From: Amycolatopsis sp. QT-25
GTDB taxonomy: Bacteria; Actinomycetota; Actinomycetes; Mycobacteriales; Pseudonocardiaceae
DNA: 64,000 nt
Assembly (NCBI RefSeq): GCF_029369745.1
Contig: NZ_CP120210.1
Location: 3,844,001 to 3,908,000 of the forward strand
Direction of reading: 5' to 3'
Part shown: positions 33,908-43,232 of the stretch, in pieces
Layout of the letters: every line of letters begins with the position of its first letter
Numbering within the stretch: the stretch's first letter is position 1
The notes under the pieces: model-generated
Seen by the model: only the letters and a program-made list of their open reading frames with translations
Database searches by the model: none
What the model was told of the DNA's origin: nothing
Program-made: the position numbers and the translations under genes

Positions 33908-34538
33908 GGGATAGATCCCCGAATCGGTGATGGCATACCGGAGATGCTAATGCCGCGTCGCGATCTGAAGAGCACCGGGCGCCCTATGTGGGCGAGGTCT
34001 TCGTGCAGCGTGACGGACCTAGGGAGGCCCCGCCCGCCGCGAGCCGATCGTGTGAAGTTGTCGCAGCAGTGGCTGAATGGAATCGCCTGATGACACTCCG
34101 TACCCCGTCGATCTGGGAGGCTGTTCAGCTCTATCGCCGCCCGTCGTTCCTGTACTGACAGGGGAGTCAGTGCAGGAACGAGCTCAGCAGCGTGTCGCCG
34201 CTGGTGGCTTCGGCGCCGTAGAGGGAAAAGGAGCCGTGGACCCGCTTCTGCCGTACAGCGGTGGGCGTTTAAACGGAGTGAAGGTGCCGGTCAAGGCCGG
34301 GGTCCGGTATGAGCGGAACAGAGAACCCCGGTTGGTGTCACATTTGTTGACAGTCGTGCCCGTAGGTTCTGGCCGACACAATCCGATGACGCAGCGTCAT
34401 GGTCGGCCCCGCCGACCAACCCGACCGCGCCACCACGAGGTAGCGGAGATCGCCGGCCTCGGCGCCTTGTGTCCGGTGGCACGTTGATCACTGGTTGTGC
34501 CGGTGATTCCGCGGTGATGATTCACTCGCGCGCCGGGG
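33908..34538. other. Gene-poor region at the edge of the mobile-element zone
   Basis: About 630 bases without a credible gene. An open frame at 34077-34487 has atypical composition and no motif I recognise, so it is not called. The segment contains a PmeI-type GTTTAAAC (34266-34273) and reads like decayed sequence. It marks the change from compact chromosome to the remnant-rich zone. Confidence 0.45.
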
Positions 34539-35441
34539 TCACAGCCGGACCGGTCCGAGGTCGCGGGCCAACGTGATGAACCGCTCCGCCGCCGGCGACA
34601 GCGGCCGGTCCGGCACGGCCAGGGCCAGCTCGATCGGCGGTGCGGCCGGGACCAACCGGGCGAAGGTCACGTCGAGCGGCCCGCGCCCGGCGACCGAGGC
34701 CGGCACGACGGCCACGCCGTACCCGGCGGCCACCAGGCCGACCACGGTGTCCATGTCGACGGCTTCCTGCGCCACCCGCGGCTCGAAACCGGCCACCCGG
34801 CACCGGGCCGTGACCGTCTCGTGCAGGCCGGCACCGAGACGACGCGGGTTGCGCACGAACGGGTCGTCCCGCAACGCCGACAGGTGGATGGCGGGTCGCC
34901 CGGCCAGCCGGTGCTCCGGCGGCAGCACCGCGACCAGTTCCTCCCGTGCGACCGTGATCAGCTCGAACTCACGGGCACTCGGATCCGGTAGTGGCGGGCG
35001 GAGGAACCCGACGTCAAGAGTGCCGGCCCGCAGCCGCTCCACTTGCTCGGTGGTGGTGAGCTCGGCGAAGTTGACGGTGACCGCAGGGAACCGTTCACGA
35101 AAGGCCCGCAGCAGGCGCGGCAGTGGTGCGCCCAGCGCCGATCCCACGGTGCCGACGGCGAGGGTCCCGTGCTCTCCGCGTCCCGCCGCCCGAGCACGCT
35201 CTGCTGCCGCGTCGAGCCGCTCCAGCGCCGCACCGGCGTCGGCGAGGAAAGCGGCACCGGCCGAGGTCGGCGCCACGTTGCGGCTATCCCGGTCGAACAA
35301 GCGCACCCCGAGTTCGCGCTCCAGCGCCGCCACCTGCTGGCTGATCTGCGACTGCGCGATGGCCAGGGATGCGGCGGCGCGGCCGAAGTGCAGGTGCTCC
35401 GCCACCGCCGCCACGGCCCGTAACCAGCGGATCTCCATCAT
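34539..35441 (-). CDS. LysR-family transcriptional regulator
   Basis: 300-residue LysR regulator. The N-terminal winged helix is W-L-R-A-V-A-A-V-A-E-H-L-H-F-G-R-A-A, then Q-S-Q-I-S-Q-Q-V-A-A-L-E-R-E-L. A two-lobed periplasmic-binding-type effector domain follows from about residue 90. ATG at 35441. It is divergent from the SDR gene across 102 bp containing a palindrome, the classic arrangement for LysR control of the neighbour. Confidence 0.9.
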   Translation of the reverse strand: MMEIRWLRAVAAVAEHLHFGRAAASLAIAQSQISQQVAALERELGVRLFDRDSRNVAPTSAGAAFLADAGAALERLDAAAERARAAGRGEHGTLAVGTVGSALGAPLPRLLRAFRERFPAVTVNFAELTTTEQVERLRAGTLDVGFLRPPLPDPSAREFELITVAREELVAVLPPEHRLAGRPAIHLSALRDDPFVRNPRRLGAGLHETVTARCRVAGFEPRVAQEAVDMDTVVGLVAAGYGVAVVPASVAGRGPLDVTFARLVPAAPPIELALAVPDRPLSPAAERFITLARDLGPVRL

Positions 35442-35450
35442 TAGAGTCTA

Positions 35451-35462
35451 CTGATCGATCAG
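35451..35462. promoter_or_regulatory. Palindromic site in the LysR/SDR gap
   Basis: CTGATCGATCAG at 35451-35462 is a perfect 12-bp palindrome starting 10 bp from the LysR ATG and about 80 bp from the SDR start. It is suitably placed for LysR autorepression and activation of the SDR gene. Confidence 0.5.
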
Positions 35463-35543
35463 CTGAAATCCATTCTTGAAGCGGCATCGATTGGGTCGGC
35501 GCGACAAGGTGTTGAATACCTGACCCCGACATCAAGGAGAATC

Positions 35544-36266
35544 ATGCGCACCGCTGTCGTCACCGGAGCAGGCACCGGCATCGGCCGCGCCGTCGCCGTC
35601 GCCCTGCACGCCGCCGGCCTCCACGTCATCGTGACCGGGCGGCGGCTGGATCCGTTGGAGGAACTCGTCGCCGATCTCGGCGGTCGCGCCGTCGCCGTCC
35701 CGTTCGACGCATCCGACCCCGCCGCCGTCGAGGCCGCTCTGGAGAAGCTGCCCGAACACGTCCACGTCCTGGTGAACAACGCGGGCGGAAACACCGACTT
35801 CGACCGGAACGCCCCTACCGGCCTCGCCGCGGTCGCCTCGGCCTGGCGGGCGAACCTGGACGCGAACCTGCTGTCCGCGGTACTCGTCACCACCGCCCTG
35901 CGGGACCGGCTGCGGCCCGGCGGCACGGTCGTGCACATCGGATCGATCGCCGCGGACAAGGGCGCCGGTGCCTACGGCGCGGCGAAGGCCGGCCTCGCGT
36001 CGTGGACCGTGGACCTGGCGCAACAGCTCGGGCCGGACGACGTCACCGTCAACACCGTCGCGCCCGGCTACGTCATGGACACCGAGTTCTTCCGGGACCG
36101 GCTCACCGACGAGCGCCGGGCGGCCCTGATCAAGGCCGCCGCCACCCGGCGGCCGAGCACGCCCGACGACATCGCCGCAACGGTCGCGTTCCTCGCCTCG
36201 CCCGGCGCCCGGCAGATCACCGGCCAGTGCGTCGCCGTCAACGGCGGCGAACGCACTACCCGCTGA
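35544..36266 (+). CDS. SDR-family oxidoreductase
   Basis: 240-residue classical short-chain dehydrogenase. The nucleotide site is V-T-G-A-G-T-G-I-G-R. The sequence continues with N-N-A-G-G, the catalytic Ser in H-I-G-S-I-A, and Y-G-A-A-K-A-G carrying Tyr and Lys. The P-G motif is V-A-P-G-Y-V-M-D-T. It resembles 3-oxoacyl-ACP reductase-type SDRs, with no way to name the substrate. Probably regulated by the divergent LysR protein. Confidence 0.9.
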   Translation: MRTAVVTGAGTGIGRAVAVALHAAGLHVIVTGRRLDPLEELVADLGGRAVAVPFDASDPAAVEAALEKLPEHVHVLVNNAGGNTDFDRNAPTGLAAVASAWRANLDANLLSAVLVTTALRDRLRPGGTVVHIGSIAADKGAGAYGAAKAGLASWTVDLAQQLGPDDVTVNTVAPGYVMDTEFFRDRLTDERRAALIKAAATRRPSTPDDIAATVAFLASPGARQITGQCVAVNGGERTTR

Positions 36267-36330
36267 CCGCTCCAGCAACTGTTCCCACCACGTCGGCGGC
36301 GATGGCCATGACGCGGACCTGACTTCCGTC

Positions 36331-36432
36331 TGCCGATTCCAGTCCCTACCCGGCATCGGCGTCAGGACCGCCGCCCAGATCCTCCTCGAACCGGAACAAG
36401 CACCAGCAGCCACCTCGTCGAGGTCGACATGA
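36331..36432 (+). pseudogene. IS110-type transposase remnant
   Basis: A 33-codon stretch reads F-Q-S-L-P-G-I-G-V-R-T-A-A-Q-I-L-L-E. This matches the helix-hairpin-helix-like motif (PGIGxxTAxxIL) of the C-terminal IS110/IS1111 transposase domain. It is cut at both ends, and DnaE2-like sequence begins right after it. Confidence 0.5.
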
Positions 36433-36912
36433 GTGAGTGCTCCCGCAGCGGTCTTGGACGCGTCGGCTTTGCCGGGGATGGCGCGGATCGAGGTCACCGC
36501 CGCTGACCTGTGGGCCACTGGCATCTCGCCCGATTCTCACTCTGTCGAGTACCTGCGTTAGTGGCTCACCGACCACGGCGCCGTCACCGCCGCCCAGCTT
36601 GGCCAGGCCGAGGACGGGGCACGGGTGTGGATCGGGGCACGGGTGTGGATCGGGGGAGTGGTCACGCACCGGCAACGCCCCGCCACCGCCGGCGGGATCA
36701 CCTTCTTCACCCTCGGGGACGAGACCGGCATGGCCAGCATTCTCGTCTCGCCGGTCATGGTCCACACCTACCGGAAGGTCCTGCAGGCCGGCAGCGCGTT
36801 GCTGTTCCGCGGCATCGCCCAGATAGCCGAGGGAACCGCTACGGTGGTCGCCGATCACGTACGACCGCTGGATCTGCGGGACCTGACAGGGAAGTCGAGG
36901 GACTTTCGATGA
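36433..36912 (+). pseudogene. Error-prone DNA polymerase (dnaE2), 3' fragment
   Basis: One frame encodes the last ~160 residues of a DnaE2-type polymerase. It reads D-L-W-A-T-G-I-S-P-D-S, then V-T-H-R-Q-R-P-A-T-A-G-G-I-T-F and D-E-T-G-M-A-S-I of the OB fold, ending D-L-T-G-K-S-R-D-F-R. A TAG at 36559-36561 interrupts it, and an 18-bp tandem duplication adds six residues. The catalytic PHP and polymerase domains are absent. It is most likely dragged in by rearrangement; the neighbours are mobile-element debris. Confidence 0.8.
36616..36651. repeat. 18-bp in-frame tandem duplication
   Basis: GGGGCACGGGTGTGGATC occurs twice in succession at 36616-36633 and 36634-36651, duplicating A-R-V-W-I-G in the OB-fold of the dnaE2 fragment. 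Confidence 0.85.
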
Positions 36913-37084
36913 CCGGTCCGGCAGTGGCGCACGCTGGAAGTTCCCCTCCGGCCCGGCACGGGCACATCGGCACGATGCCCGTGGGGCCGCGACCTCACGG
37001 TCGCAGGGGTGCGGCAAGGCTGGTCGCAGGACTACCAGTCGCCAGAATGGACGTGCGAGGCGTGTCATGCCCTGTCCGCGGGGT

Positions 37085-37523
37085 CCGGAGTGCGGGCGAT
37101 GATCGACCCCGGCCCCGTCCGGCACGTCACCGAAGACCACGTTGACGAGTACGGCCTGCGCCTCGTGCTGCTCCGGCCCGCCCACGGCGGCCGGAATCGG
37201 CGCCATCCAGCTACGCATGGGACACCGCGTTCGGCGAGATCCGATTCTCCTTGTGCGGCCCTGACCGGCGCGCCGTCCTCCTCAGTGTCGACGTGGAGGA
37301 CAAGCACCGGCACCGGGGCGCCGGGCGGGTACTGGTGGCTGCGACCCGAGCACGCGCCACCCGCTACCACTGGACGATGCTGCCGCTGGGCGAGGATCCC
37401 GTCGCCGTCGCGTTCTGGGCCACAGTAGGAGCACTCGGCCCCCAGAATCCGCACCCATGCACGCACCAGAACGACGCCCAGGTCGTGCCCGCAGAGGCGA
37501 GATGGACACAGTGGTGGTGACAA
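37085..37523 (+). pseudogene. Degenerate acetyltransferase-like ORF
   Basis: Coding-like sequence is spread over at least three frames. V-D-E-Y-G-L-R-L-V-L-L is followed, after shifts near 37190-37215, by F-G-E-I-R-F-S-L and D-V-E-D-K-H-R-H-R-G-A-G-R-V-L-V-A-A. The last segment resembles a GNAT acetyl-CoA-binding loop. The upstream 170 bases are also coding-like but unrecognised. Treated as a decayed gene. Confidence 0.4.
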
Positions 37524-37890
37524 GCGGTGCAGCATCATGGCCCTCCACCATCACCGACCTCGCCAGGCATTTCTCTCGGAACGGCGCACGGGTCGGGAAA
37601 ACCCTCTTCCGCATTTGTTCAGTGAGTACCTGTGTGCTACGGCCTCGTACCCTGGGCTCAGATGGTCAGTGCACCGGCTGGGGATAATGCTCGTTCTGGG
37701 TAGTGAAGGGGTGTTCCGTGTCGCGTGGTGTTCCGTTGAGACACATATCCACGCCAGACAATCCGCAAGCACTGGATGCAATACACGAGAGCCGGACCCG
37801 GGCCGGGCGTCGTATTTCGATAGCATCGACCATCCATCGCCCGTGGGATCGCAGTGGAACGGGAGCGGAGTTGCTCAACGTGGTAATGTC
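37524..37890. other. Gene-free leader of the MFS gene
   Basis: About 370 bases before the MFS start. The MFS frame is open from 37537, but the extra codons are compositionally unlike the protein. I see no clear promoter or dyad here. Confidence 0.4.
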
Positions 37891-39177
37891 ATGACGGGTA
37901 GTCTGCCGAGGCGGCCTTTTACCGGCCTGCTGGTCGCTCAATTCACCTCGGTGCTCGGTACATCGATGTCGGCCTTGGCAATCCCCTGGCTGGTGCTCAC
38001 CTCAACCGGTAGTGCCACCCGCATGGGACTGATTGCCTTCGCGGAGATGGCACCGTATGTCGCGATGCAGGCACTCGGTGGACCGTTGATCGACCGAATC
38101 GGCGCCAGGCGGGTATACGTTCTTGGTAACGCCGCGGCGGCGGCCGCGATATGCGCGATTCCAGCCCTTTACGCCGCTGACCTTCTCCCCTTGGGAGCGC
38201 TCGCTTGCTTGGCGGCCGCCGCCGGGGCGGTCCGGGGTTTGGCCGACTGCGCGGGCCAGGTCCTGGTGCCCGGCACGGCAAGTCTGGGGGCGGTTCCGCT
38301 GGAACGCGCCGCTGGACTGCACGGCAGCGCGAACCAGACCGGCCTGTTCGTGGGGGCCTCGGTAACCGGCATCTTGGTGTCGGCGCTTGGAGCTCCGACC
38401 GTCGTGCTCATCGACGGCATCAGCTTCGGGCTCGCCGCCGCGCTCGTAGCCTTGCTCGTCCCGGCAGCCGCCGAGCCGCAGCGGATTGAACGGCGACTGA
38501 GCACACGTCAATACGTGGCGGACCTCGGCGAGGGCGTACGGTTCATCCGTACCAATCGGTTGATGCTCGCGCTGGTGGCCATGATCGCGGTGACCAACCT
38601 GCTCGATCAGGGCATCAACGCAGTACTCGTGCCGGTATGGGTCCGCGAGCGTCTGCAGCAACCCGACGCACTTGGTCTCATCGCCGGCGCGCTCGGCGCG
38701 GGAGCCATCATCGGCGCACTCATCGCCGCCTGGCTGGGACCGAGACTGCCCAGACGGATCGTCTTCACCTTCGGGGTACTCATCGCCGGTGCTCCCTTGT
38801 CGCTTGTCCTAGCTCTGACCGGCACCCTGCCGATCGCACTGGCGGTCGCGTTCGTCGCCGGGCTCGGTACTGGAGGACTCAATCCGATCCTCAACGCTGT
38901 GCTCTACGAGCGCATCCCGCCCCAACTACGTGCCCGCACGCTCGGCTCCCTCAAGGCCAGTGCCTGGATCGGCACTCCGATCGGCCCCCTGCTCGCGGGC
39001 AGCCTCATCGAAGCCATCGGCCTGCGCAGCACCCTTTTCGCCTTCGCGGCGATCTTCTTGGTCGCCACCGCGGTACCGGTGATGTTGCCCGTCATGCGGA
39101 ACATGAACCGCGCTCCACACCTGCGAGCCGACGGAACCGAAGCGCGAGACAGCGAAGTCGTGGCGGAGTCCACCTAG
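37891..39177 (+). CDS. MFS transporter (macrolide-efflux-like)
   Basis: 428-residue major-facilitator protein with about twelve hydrophobic segments. The start is R-P-F-T-G-L-L-V-A-Q-F-T-S-V-L-G-T-S. A motif-A-like G-P-L-I-D-R-I-G-A-R-R-V-Y lies between helices 2 and 3, and a long cytoplasmic loop between helices 6 and 7 (R-L-S-T-R-Q-Y-V-A-D-L) is typical of MefA-type exporters. ATG at 37891 begins directly before the first helix; an in-frame extension of 118 codons is rejected. Intact, although it sits inside the remnant zone. Confidence 0.83.
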   Translation: MTGSLPRRPFTGLLVAQFTSVLGTSMSALAIPWLVLTSTGSATRMGLIAFAEMAPYVAMQALGGPLIDRIGARRVYVLGNAAAAAAICAIPALYAADLLPLGALACLAAAAGAVRGLADCAGQVLVPGTASLGAVPLERAAGLHGSANQTGLFVGASVTGILVSALGAPTVVLIDGISFGLAAALVALLVPAAAEPQRIERRLSTRQYVADLGEGVRFIRTNRLMLALVAMIAVTNLLDQGINAVLVPVWVRERLQQPDALGLIAGALGAGAIIGALIAAWLGPRLPRRIVFTFGVLIAGAPLSLVLALTGTLPIALAVAFVAGLGTGGLNPILNAVLYERIPPQLRARTLGSLKASAWIGTPIGPLLAGSLIEAIGLRSTLFAFAAIFLVATAVPVMLPVMRNMNRAPHLRADGTEARDSEVVAEST

Positions 39178-39720
39178 CACCGGCGCGGGCACCTGTCGAG
39201 AATCCGCAAACGCAGCTCCGGACGACATCCCATCAAGCACCAACTGTCGCCATACGCACTGTGCAGTGCCGCGGTGAGTGGTGCAGCGTAGGGCGGGGCG
39301 GCGTTGCGGACCGGGTCGAAGTCGGTGCACAGGCCGATCATCGCCGAGCTGGCTTCGCCGAAGCCGTTGCGGGTGCCGGTTGCGGGGGCGGACGGGGCTT
39401 GGTCGGCGGGCCATGTCGCCGCGCCGGCGTTCCGCTGCTGTCGCGCATCGATATACAGACGATTATCGAGTGCGAGGTATCTGCATCAGCACGCTCTTGA
39501 AGGGCGCTGAATGATCCGGGCATGATACGGGGACAGGCTGGTGAGCTGAACAGGAATACGTGGTATTCGTAGCTGGAGACTGTGCGCGGGGGAAGACGCC
39601 GGTCGAGTGCGGAAATCTACGCATCGCCGATCGTCCGGTTCGGTCTGTTCCAGGTATTCACTGGCAAGCGGATCCCGAGGCGTCAGCCTGCACTATTGCT
39701 TCGAGCGAGGAGAAAGAAAC
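39178..39720. other. Gene-free region
   Basis: About 540 bases with open but unconvincing frames, Arg/Gly-rich in all of them. No terminator or dyad stands out. The last 20 bases contain the ribosome site of the secreted-protein gene. Confidence 0.4.
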
Positions 39721-40113
39721 ATGCGATGGTTGAGAGCAGCGGTGGCGATGATCGGTGTGGTGACAGCACTTGTCGTCGCGGCGCCCGCGGCGTCGGCTTC
39801 GTCGTCCGGCATTACGAACGAACAATACTGTAATCGTCAGGTCTGCATGGAGGTGAACAGCAAGAGCGGGGGCTACTACAGCGTCCGTGCGGCCTTCCGG
39901 ACCAACCCGCCGATGGGCGCTACGCACTGGGGTCACTTCCATCTCTGGGGGCCCGGCCTGGACAAGTACACCCCCTCTCAGGAACGACCTGCCTACCAGT
40001 GGACCGAGTGGTTCCTGGCTCGCGGGGTGGGCACCGTCTGCGTGGAGGGCTGGTCCCGTTTGTACGGCGAGATGAAGTCGATCGGGTTGCCCTGCGGCCC
40101 GACTCACACCTGA
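39721..40113 (+). CDS. Small secreted protein
   Basis: 130-residue exported protein. A basic N-terminus (M-R-W-L-R) is followed by VAMIGVVTALVVAAP and an A-S-A cleavage site near residue 26. The mature part of about 104 residues has four Cys (Y-C-N-R-Q-V-C-M-E-V, T-V-C-V-E-G-W and L-P-C-G-P) that could form two disulfides, and a cluster of Trp/His residues. Not recognised as a named family. ATG at 39721 has GAGGAGAAAG upstream; the longer frame from 39607 has no signal-like start. Confidence 0.75.
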   Translation: MRWLRAAVAMIGVVTALVVAAPAASASSSGITNEQYCNRQVCMEVNSKSGGYYSVRAAFRTNPPMGATHWGHFHLWGPGLDKYTPSQERPAYQWTEWFLARGVGTVCVEGWSRLYGEMKSIGLPCGPTHT

Positions 40114-40460
40114 CGACACGAAACCGTCGCCGGTGGCCAGGCCGCGACAGCGGCCAGGAATCCGTTCGTGCGGTGAGGCGGCCGAGCGTCAAGGTGATCG
40201 TGTGATGACAGTTGTCAGACGTGCGCATTACGAGAAAAGTTCTGCTTTCCTGGCTTCATGCAGCGACAGCGAGCTTGCTGCGCTCGTGGAAGTAGGGTGC
40301 ACCGATAGCGTGGGTGTGGGTGGCGGCTCGATGGTCCTCGACGTCGACGGGGTGTCGGTGTTCGCCAAGCGCATCCCGCTGACCGACCGGGAGCTCGCCA
40401 ACCCGGGCTCCACCGCGAACCTGTTCGATGTGCCGGTGTACTGCCAGTACGGCGTCGTTA

Positions 40461-41405
40461 GGGCGTGTCCTGCGGATCTTTTTCATGATCGTGTGCAGAT
40501 GATGGATCGTGGTTGGTCGTGGTGAGTTGACGGATAAGGCGTGGGCGGTGATCGCGCCGTTGCTGCCCGCGCAGTCGGGGCAGCGGGGTGGCCGGTGGCG
40601 GAGTCATCGGCAGGTGATCAACGCGATTCTGTGGCATGAGCGCACAGGTGCGCCGTGGCGTGATCTGCCTGAACGCTATGGGCCGTGGAAGACCGCGCAT
40701 GAGCGGTTGCGGAAGTGGACTGCGGACGGGACGTGGGACCGGGTCTTGGAGCATGTGATCGTCAAGGACGACTCACTCGGGACGTTGGAGGATCATGTCG
40801 AGTTCGTGATCTCCGTGGATTCCACGAGTGTCCGGGCGCATCAGCACGCCGCGGGTGCTCGGAAAAAAGGGGCTGCGCGGACTGGATCGAAGACCTCGCC
40901 GTCGACGGGGAATGCCTCGGACGCTCCCGAGGCGGACTGACCACCAAGATCCACCTGGCCGTCGACGCGGCCGGCCTGCCGTTGGCGGTGATCCTCACGC
41001 CCGGGCAGGCCGGGGACAACCCGCAACTGCTCCCGCTGCTGGACGAGATCCGGGACATCGACGTGAATGGCCAGAGAGTGCGGGTCGGGCGGGTGCTGGC
41101 CGACAAGGCCTACACCCACCCGAGCACCCGGAAGGCGTTACGGGAGCGCAGGATCAAGGCCACCATCCCCGAACGCGCCGACCAGATCACCCGACGCAAG
41201 GCCAAAGGCAGCGCCGGTGGCAGACCACCGGCCCTCGACCCCGACCTCTACAAACTCCGCAACGTCGTCGAACGATGTTTCAACCGCCTCAAACAATTCC
41301 GAGGCCTGGCCACCAGGTACGCCAAACGAGCCGCCTACCACCGAGCCGAGATCATCCTCGCCTGCATCGTCCTCCACCTCTGATGAATATCCCCAGGACA
41401 AGCCC
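40461..41405 (+). mobile_element. IS5-family insertion sequence (IS427-like), 945 bp
   Basis: The left end GGGCGTGTCCTG (40461-40472) and the right end CAGGACAAGCCC (41394-41405) are inverted repeats matching 11/12. Both are flanked by TA (40459-40460 and 41406-41407), a 2-bp target duplication. It encodes one transposase in two overlapping frames. The two terminal CDS frames look undamaged, so the element may still be active. Confidence 0.88.
40509..41383 (+). CDS. IS5-family transposase, made by -1 frameshifting
   Basis: Frame 1 (40509-40940) carries the N-terminal DNA-binding region L-T-D-K-A-W-A-V-I-A-P-L-L-P and the first catalytic Asp in F-V-I-S-V-D-S-T-S-V-R. The second frame continues G-R-S-R-G-G-L-T-T-K-I-H, then L-A-D-K-A-Y and V-V-E-R-C-F-N-R-L-K with the second Asp and the Glu. 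They join at a run of six A followed by GGGG at 40863-40872. A -1 slip at AAAAAAG gives R-K-K-R-G-C-A-D. Such slippage is normal in IS427-type elements. The fused product is about 291 residues. Confidence 0.85.
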
Positions 41406-42163
41406 TAGTCCCGGATTCACCGCGTGGCGTGAGCTGGCCGCGAACATCATCGTCACCGACGCCGTGCTGGCCGGCGAGACACAGGCGTTCTCGATGCTCT
41501 ATCACTGGCGCGTACTGCCCGGCCGTTCCCCGGTCGCGGCCGAACACGCCGACATCGACACGGTTGTCGCCGCCCTTGGTGGCAGTCCGGCCGTGCGTGC
41601 CCGTCTCGAAGCGCTGTCCGCCGCATCGTGCAGCCTCGTGCTGTTCTGCGAATACATCCCGCACCCGGCACTGGACTGGCTGCGTGAGAACCCGGCGGAC
41701 AAGGCCGCCACCGTCGAGCGGCAGTTCTCGCATATCGTGAAGTTCCTGCGCAGCCGGCAGCTGCTGCACATGGACGGACACTTCGGCAACATGCGCATTG
41801 ACGGGGAGCGGATCCATCTCACCGACTTCGGGCTGGCTACCTCGCCACGTTTTGACCTGTCAGCTGCCGAGCGCGACTTCGCCGAACGTCATGCCACGCA
41901 TGACGAGGGCTATGCCGCCATGCGACTGGTCGACTGGCTGGTCACTGACGTCTGCGGCGTGCCGGTGCCGGCCACCGGCGGCCCGGTCGCCCGCAACGAG
42001 TACGTACTCCAGTGCGCCACCGGTCATATCCCGGACGACGTGCCGCCAGTCGCGTCCGCGATCCTGACCCGCCACGCACCCGCCGCCGCGAAGATGAACG
42101 CCTTCTACTGGAGCCTGTTCGACGGCGAAATCCACACGGAATACCCCGGCTTGTAGGACAAAG

Positions 42164-43232
42164 TTGTTGGCGGCTGGACGGTCGGCGGCAACTCTGCGCT
42201 CGTATGGCATGGATCTGTTGCGGTGGTGGCGTTTCCTGCGCGCGGTGGATGTCGACTGGAACCGGGCGACTTGGGTGGAGGCCCGCGATTTCAGTTGCTG
42301 GATACAGCTGACGGTGAAGCAGCGTCTTCTGCTGAGCGATCGCAGCGAGGTCGGCAGAGGCGACGTGTCCGTTGCGGGAGCACCGAATCCGGTCACTGGC
42401 AAGCTCGCGTTGGGAGATCGGTACGCGCCGGCGACAGGGGCGCACAGCGAGGCGGTGTTGCGTGGCTTCTACGACTTCCACCGGGACGCGGGCACCGGCC
42501 CGATCCTCAACCCGTTTCCGCTCGACGCGTCCCGCAGGTCCCGGCGCGCGCACGCGCATCACAACACGATGGACGGGTGGGCGCGCGAGCGAGTGGGACG
42601 ATATCGCCCGAAGGTGCCGCAGCGAATACCCCGGGCGATTCCCGATCAGCTGTTCAACGACCTGTTCGCCGCGCTGCCGTCCAACCGGGACCGGGCGCTG
42701 GTGGCGTTCTGGATCTCGACCGGAGTGCGCGCATCAGAGCTGCTGGGTACGCGGCAGTGCGACATCGACCCTGGCCAACAGTTGATCACCGTGGTGCGCA
42801 AGGGAACCCGGGCCGCGCAGCAGGTCCCGGCGTCGGCGGACGCGTTCGTGTGGTTGCGCTTATACCAGGAGGAGTCGCACGGTCAGATCCTACGGGGCCG
42901 GACCCAGCCGGTGTGGTGGACGTTGCGCCTGCCGCGGCGGCCGTTGAACTACCACGCAGCACACCGCATGTTCGAGCGCGCCAACGTCGTACTCGGGTCG
43001 GACTGGACACTGCACGACCTGCGCCACAGCGCGGCGAGTCCGCCAACTCGGCCTGCAGCCAGGACAAGCACGATCCACAGCCCTGTTCCAACTGGCTACA
43101 GACCTGCCCGCTGCCGTCCTGGCCAAGATGCTCGGCAGCCACCTTAGCGTTGCGGTCGCCTGGCAACGCACCAGCAGTGGAGACTGGGCCACCTACGCCG
43201 CAGAAGTCAGCCGCCGTCCGGAAAGGACATAG
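42164..43232 (+). pseudogene. Tyrosine recombinase, chimeric and 3'-damaged
   Basis: Open from a TTG at 42164. The core-binding region reads R-S-A-A-T-L-R-S-Y-G-M-D-L-L-R-W-W. The catalytic domain has F-W-I-S-T-G-V-R-A-S-E-L-L (Arg I) and L-H-D-L-R-H-S-A-A (His/Arg). The frame then turns to nonsense. From about 43075 a different frame gives A-L-F-Q-L-A-T-D-L-P-A-A-V-L-A and ends W-A-T-Y-A-A-E-V-S-R-R, the tail of another recombinase type. The nucleophile Tyr box is missing, so it should be inactive. The TAG stop at 43230 abuts the GNAT start. Confidence 0.65.

Larger units (their letters stand above)
40205..42156 (+). pseudogene. Protein-kinase-like gene split by an IS5-type element
   Basis: The 5' part (40205-40460) and 3' part (41406-42156) belong to one gene of about 335 codons. 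The first reads up to C-Q-Y-G-V-V and the second resumes S-P-G-F-T-A-W-R-E-L. Removing the element with one TA copy joins them in frame as G-V-V-S-P-G-F. Kinase features are in the 3' part: L-L-H-M-D-G-H-F-G-N-M-R (catalytic loop) and I-H-L-T-D-F-G-L-A-T (DFG motif). It was probably a Ser/Thr kinase-like protein of unknown target, now inactivated. Confidence 0.75.

Noticed and set aside
34347..34368. TTGACA followed by TAGGTT
   Set aside because: The spacing is only 10 bp, too short for a sigma-70-type promoter.
34077..34487. 136-codon ORF
   Set aside because: No ribosome site, no family motif, and composition unlike neighbours; probably decayed sequence.
39278..39514. Arg-rich ORFs in the 39.2-39.5 kb gap
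   Set aside because: All frames are open through biased G+C; no motif or ribosome site.
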